A stretch of 12,975 bases of DNA from positions 1 through 12,975 of the forward strand of contig JAKLKT010000029.1 of the NCBI GenBank assembly GCA_023150495.1, written 5' to 3'. Below are positions 11,898 to 12,975 of the stretch, in pieces. A program made the translations under genes and the position numbers. The stretch is from Planctomycetota bacterium (GTDB lineage: Bacteria; Planctomycetota; PLA2). The stretch's first letter is position 1, and every line of letters begins with the position of its first letter. Below the pieces are notes generated by a model that saw only the letters and a program-made list of their open reading frames with translations, did no database searches and had not been told where the DNA came from.

Positions 11898-12975
11898 GTG
11901 AGCTACCTCGTCTTCGCCAGGAAGTACCGCCCGCAGTCGTTCGACGACGTCCTCGGCCAGGAGCACGTCGCGAGCACGCTCCGGAACGCGATCGCGAACG
12001 GGCGTCTCGGCCACGCGTACCTCTTCAGCGGCCCGCGCGGCGTGGGCAAGACGACGATGGCGCGGATCCTCGCGAAGGCGGTCAACTGCCTCGTGAGCCC
12101 CGGCGCGAGCCCCTGCGGCAAGTGCGAGGCGTGCCTCGGGATCGCCGCGGGCGGCGACATCGACGTCCTCGAGATCGACGCGGCCAGCAACCGCAAGGTG
12201 GAGGAGGTGGAGCCGCTCATCGACGCGGCGCGCTACCTGCCGCAGCGGTCGCCGCGGAAGGTCTTCATCGTGGACGAGGCGCACATGCTCAGCAAGCACG
12301 CGTGGAACGCGCTCTTGAAGACGCTCGAGGAGCCGCCGCCGCACGTCCTCTTCATCTTCGCGACGACCGAGCCCGAGAAGGTCCTCCCGACCGTCCGCTC
12401 GCGCTGCCAGTGCTTCGACTTCCGGAGCATCGGCGTGGAGGACATCGAGCGGAAGCTGCGGCGGATCGCCGACGAGGAGGGGCTCGCGATCGAGGCGGGC
12501 GTCCTCGCGGAGATCGCCGCCCGCGCGACGGGCGGGCTCCGGGACGCGGAATCGCTCCTCGACCAGCTCATGAGCGCGGCGCCCGGGGACCGGCCGGTCG
12601 CGGTCTCCGACCTCGTGGCGCTCCTCGGCGACACGCCGCGCGAGGTGCGGCGCCGGATCCTCGGGCACGCGCACAAGGGCGAGATGAAGGAGACGCTCGC
12701 GGCGGCGGAGGAGGTGGTGGGGCGCGGGGCCGACGCGCTCTCCCTCCTCCGCGACCTCTACGGCGACCTCCACGGGTTCGCGGTCGCCCGGGCGAAGGGC
12801 GAGGAGGACGGCCCCCCGCTCGAGTGGTGCCTCGCGGCCGCGGAGGTGATGGCGCGCCACGTCGCGCTCGCGGAGCGGGCGCGCGCGCCGCGCGCGACGC
12901 TCGATCTCGCGCTCCTCGCCGTGGCGCGGCTGGGCGACGTGCGCGATCTCGAGGAGATGGCGGAACGGCTCGAGC
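11898..12975 (+). CDS. dnaX: DNA polymerase III subunit gamma/tau (3' partial)
   Basis: The first 359 residues of the clamp-loader ATPase that loads the sliding clamp for the replicative polymerase. The start is a GTG giving the standard N-terminus SYLVFARKYRPQSFDDVLGQEHV. Walker A is GPRGVGKT (45-52), with a zinc-binding Cys set at C64, C73, C76 and C79 (same spacing as E. coli). Walker B is FIVDEAH (D126-E127), the SRC motif at 168-170 supplies the arginine finger, and a sensor-2-like GGLRDAESLLDQ follows. All AAA+ residues are intact, and domain III begins in the last ~100 residues. The gene runs off the window edge, so the tau extension and any programmed frameshift cannot be judged. No Shine-Dalgarno is seen. 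The SRP RNA gene is directly upstream; recR often follows dnaX but lies outside this window. Confidence 0.97.
   Translation, partial: MSYLVFARKYRPQSFDDVLGQEHVASTLRNAIANGRLGHAYLFSGPRGVGKTTMARILAKAVNCLVSPGASPCGKCEACLGIAAGGDIDVLEIDAASNRKVEEVEPLIDAARYLPQRSPRKVFIVDEAHMLSKHAWNALLKTLEEPPPHVLFIFATTEPEKVLPTVRSRCQCFDFRSIGVEDIERKLRRIADEEGLAIEAGVLAEIAARATGGLRDAESLLDQLMSAAPGDRPVAVSDLVALLGDTPREVRRRILGHAHKGEMKETLAAAEEVVGRGADALSLLRDLYGDLHGFAVARAKGEEDGPPLEWCLAAAEVMARHVALAERARAPRATLDLALLAVARLGDVRDLEEMAERLE

Overview
This is a GC-rich (clearly above 65% by eye) chromosomal window of ordinary bacterial coding sequence. No plasmid, phage or transposon genes are visible. A tricorn-type protease, a lipoprotein prolyl oligopeptidase, a membrane Hanks-type Ser/Thr kinase, a DUF6941-like protein and secreted proteins of unknown family together suggest an uncultured, environmental, high-GC phylum. 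Planctomycetota is my first guess and Acidobacteriota-like lineages are the alternative, but this is inference from gene content only.

Layout. Positions 1-743 hold the C-terminal part of a probable surface or propeller-type protein, closed by a strong intrinsic terminator (790-828). A promoter at 873-900 starts a three-gene + strand run. It encodes a secreted tricorn-like protease (998-4831) with a duplicated extra C-terminal domain, a lipoprotein prolyl oligopeptidase (4848-6998), and a Ser/Thr kinase with an N-terminal multi-spanning membrane domain (7016-8548). A small zinc-ribbon gene on the - strand (8509-8841) converges on the kinase and overlaps its 3' end by 40 bp. It is divergent from a DUF6941-like gene (8904-9347).

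Positions 9348-9753 have no gene. They hold several perfect hairpins and a detached 26-bp copy of the 3' end of the neighbouring tRNA-Ser(GGA) (9754-9843, - strand). A SAM-dependent methyltransferase (9944-10681, +) then converges on a secreted protein of unknown family (10689-11564, -). The window ends with the small bacterial SRP RNA (about 11637-11772) followed by dnaX (from 11898, cut by the window edge). SRP RNA beside dnaX is a known bacterial neighbourhood.

How it fits together. The first operon looks like an extracytoplasmic peptide-degradation module: a propeller-gated tricorn-like protease producing short peptides, and a membrane-anchored prolyl oligopeptidase trimming them. A receptor-like kinase is co-transcribed with them. 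The most unusual sequence signal is a G7-CNCC-G5-C element that recurs four times upstream of + strand genes. Two of the copies abut start codons and extend into a 25-bp near-identical repeat across stop/start junctions. Three genes lack a Shine-Dalgarno sequence and carry a -10-like hexamer 6-9 nt before the start codon, suggesting leaderless transcripts.
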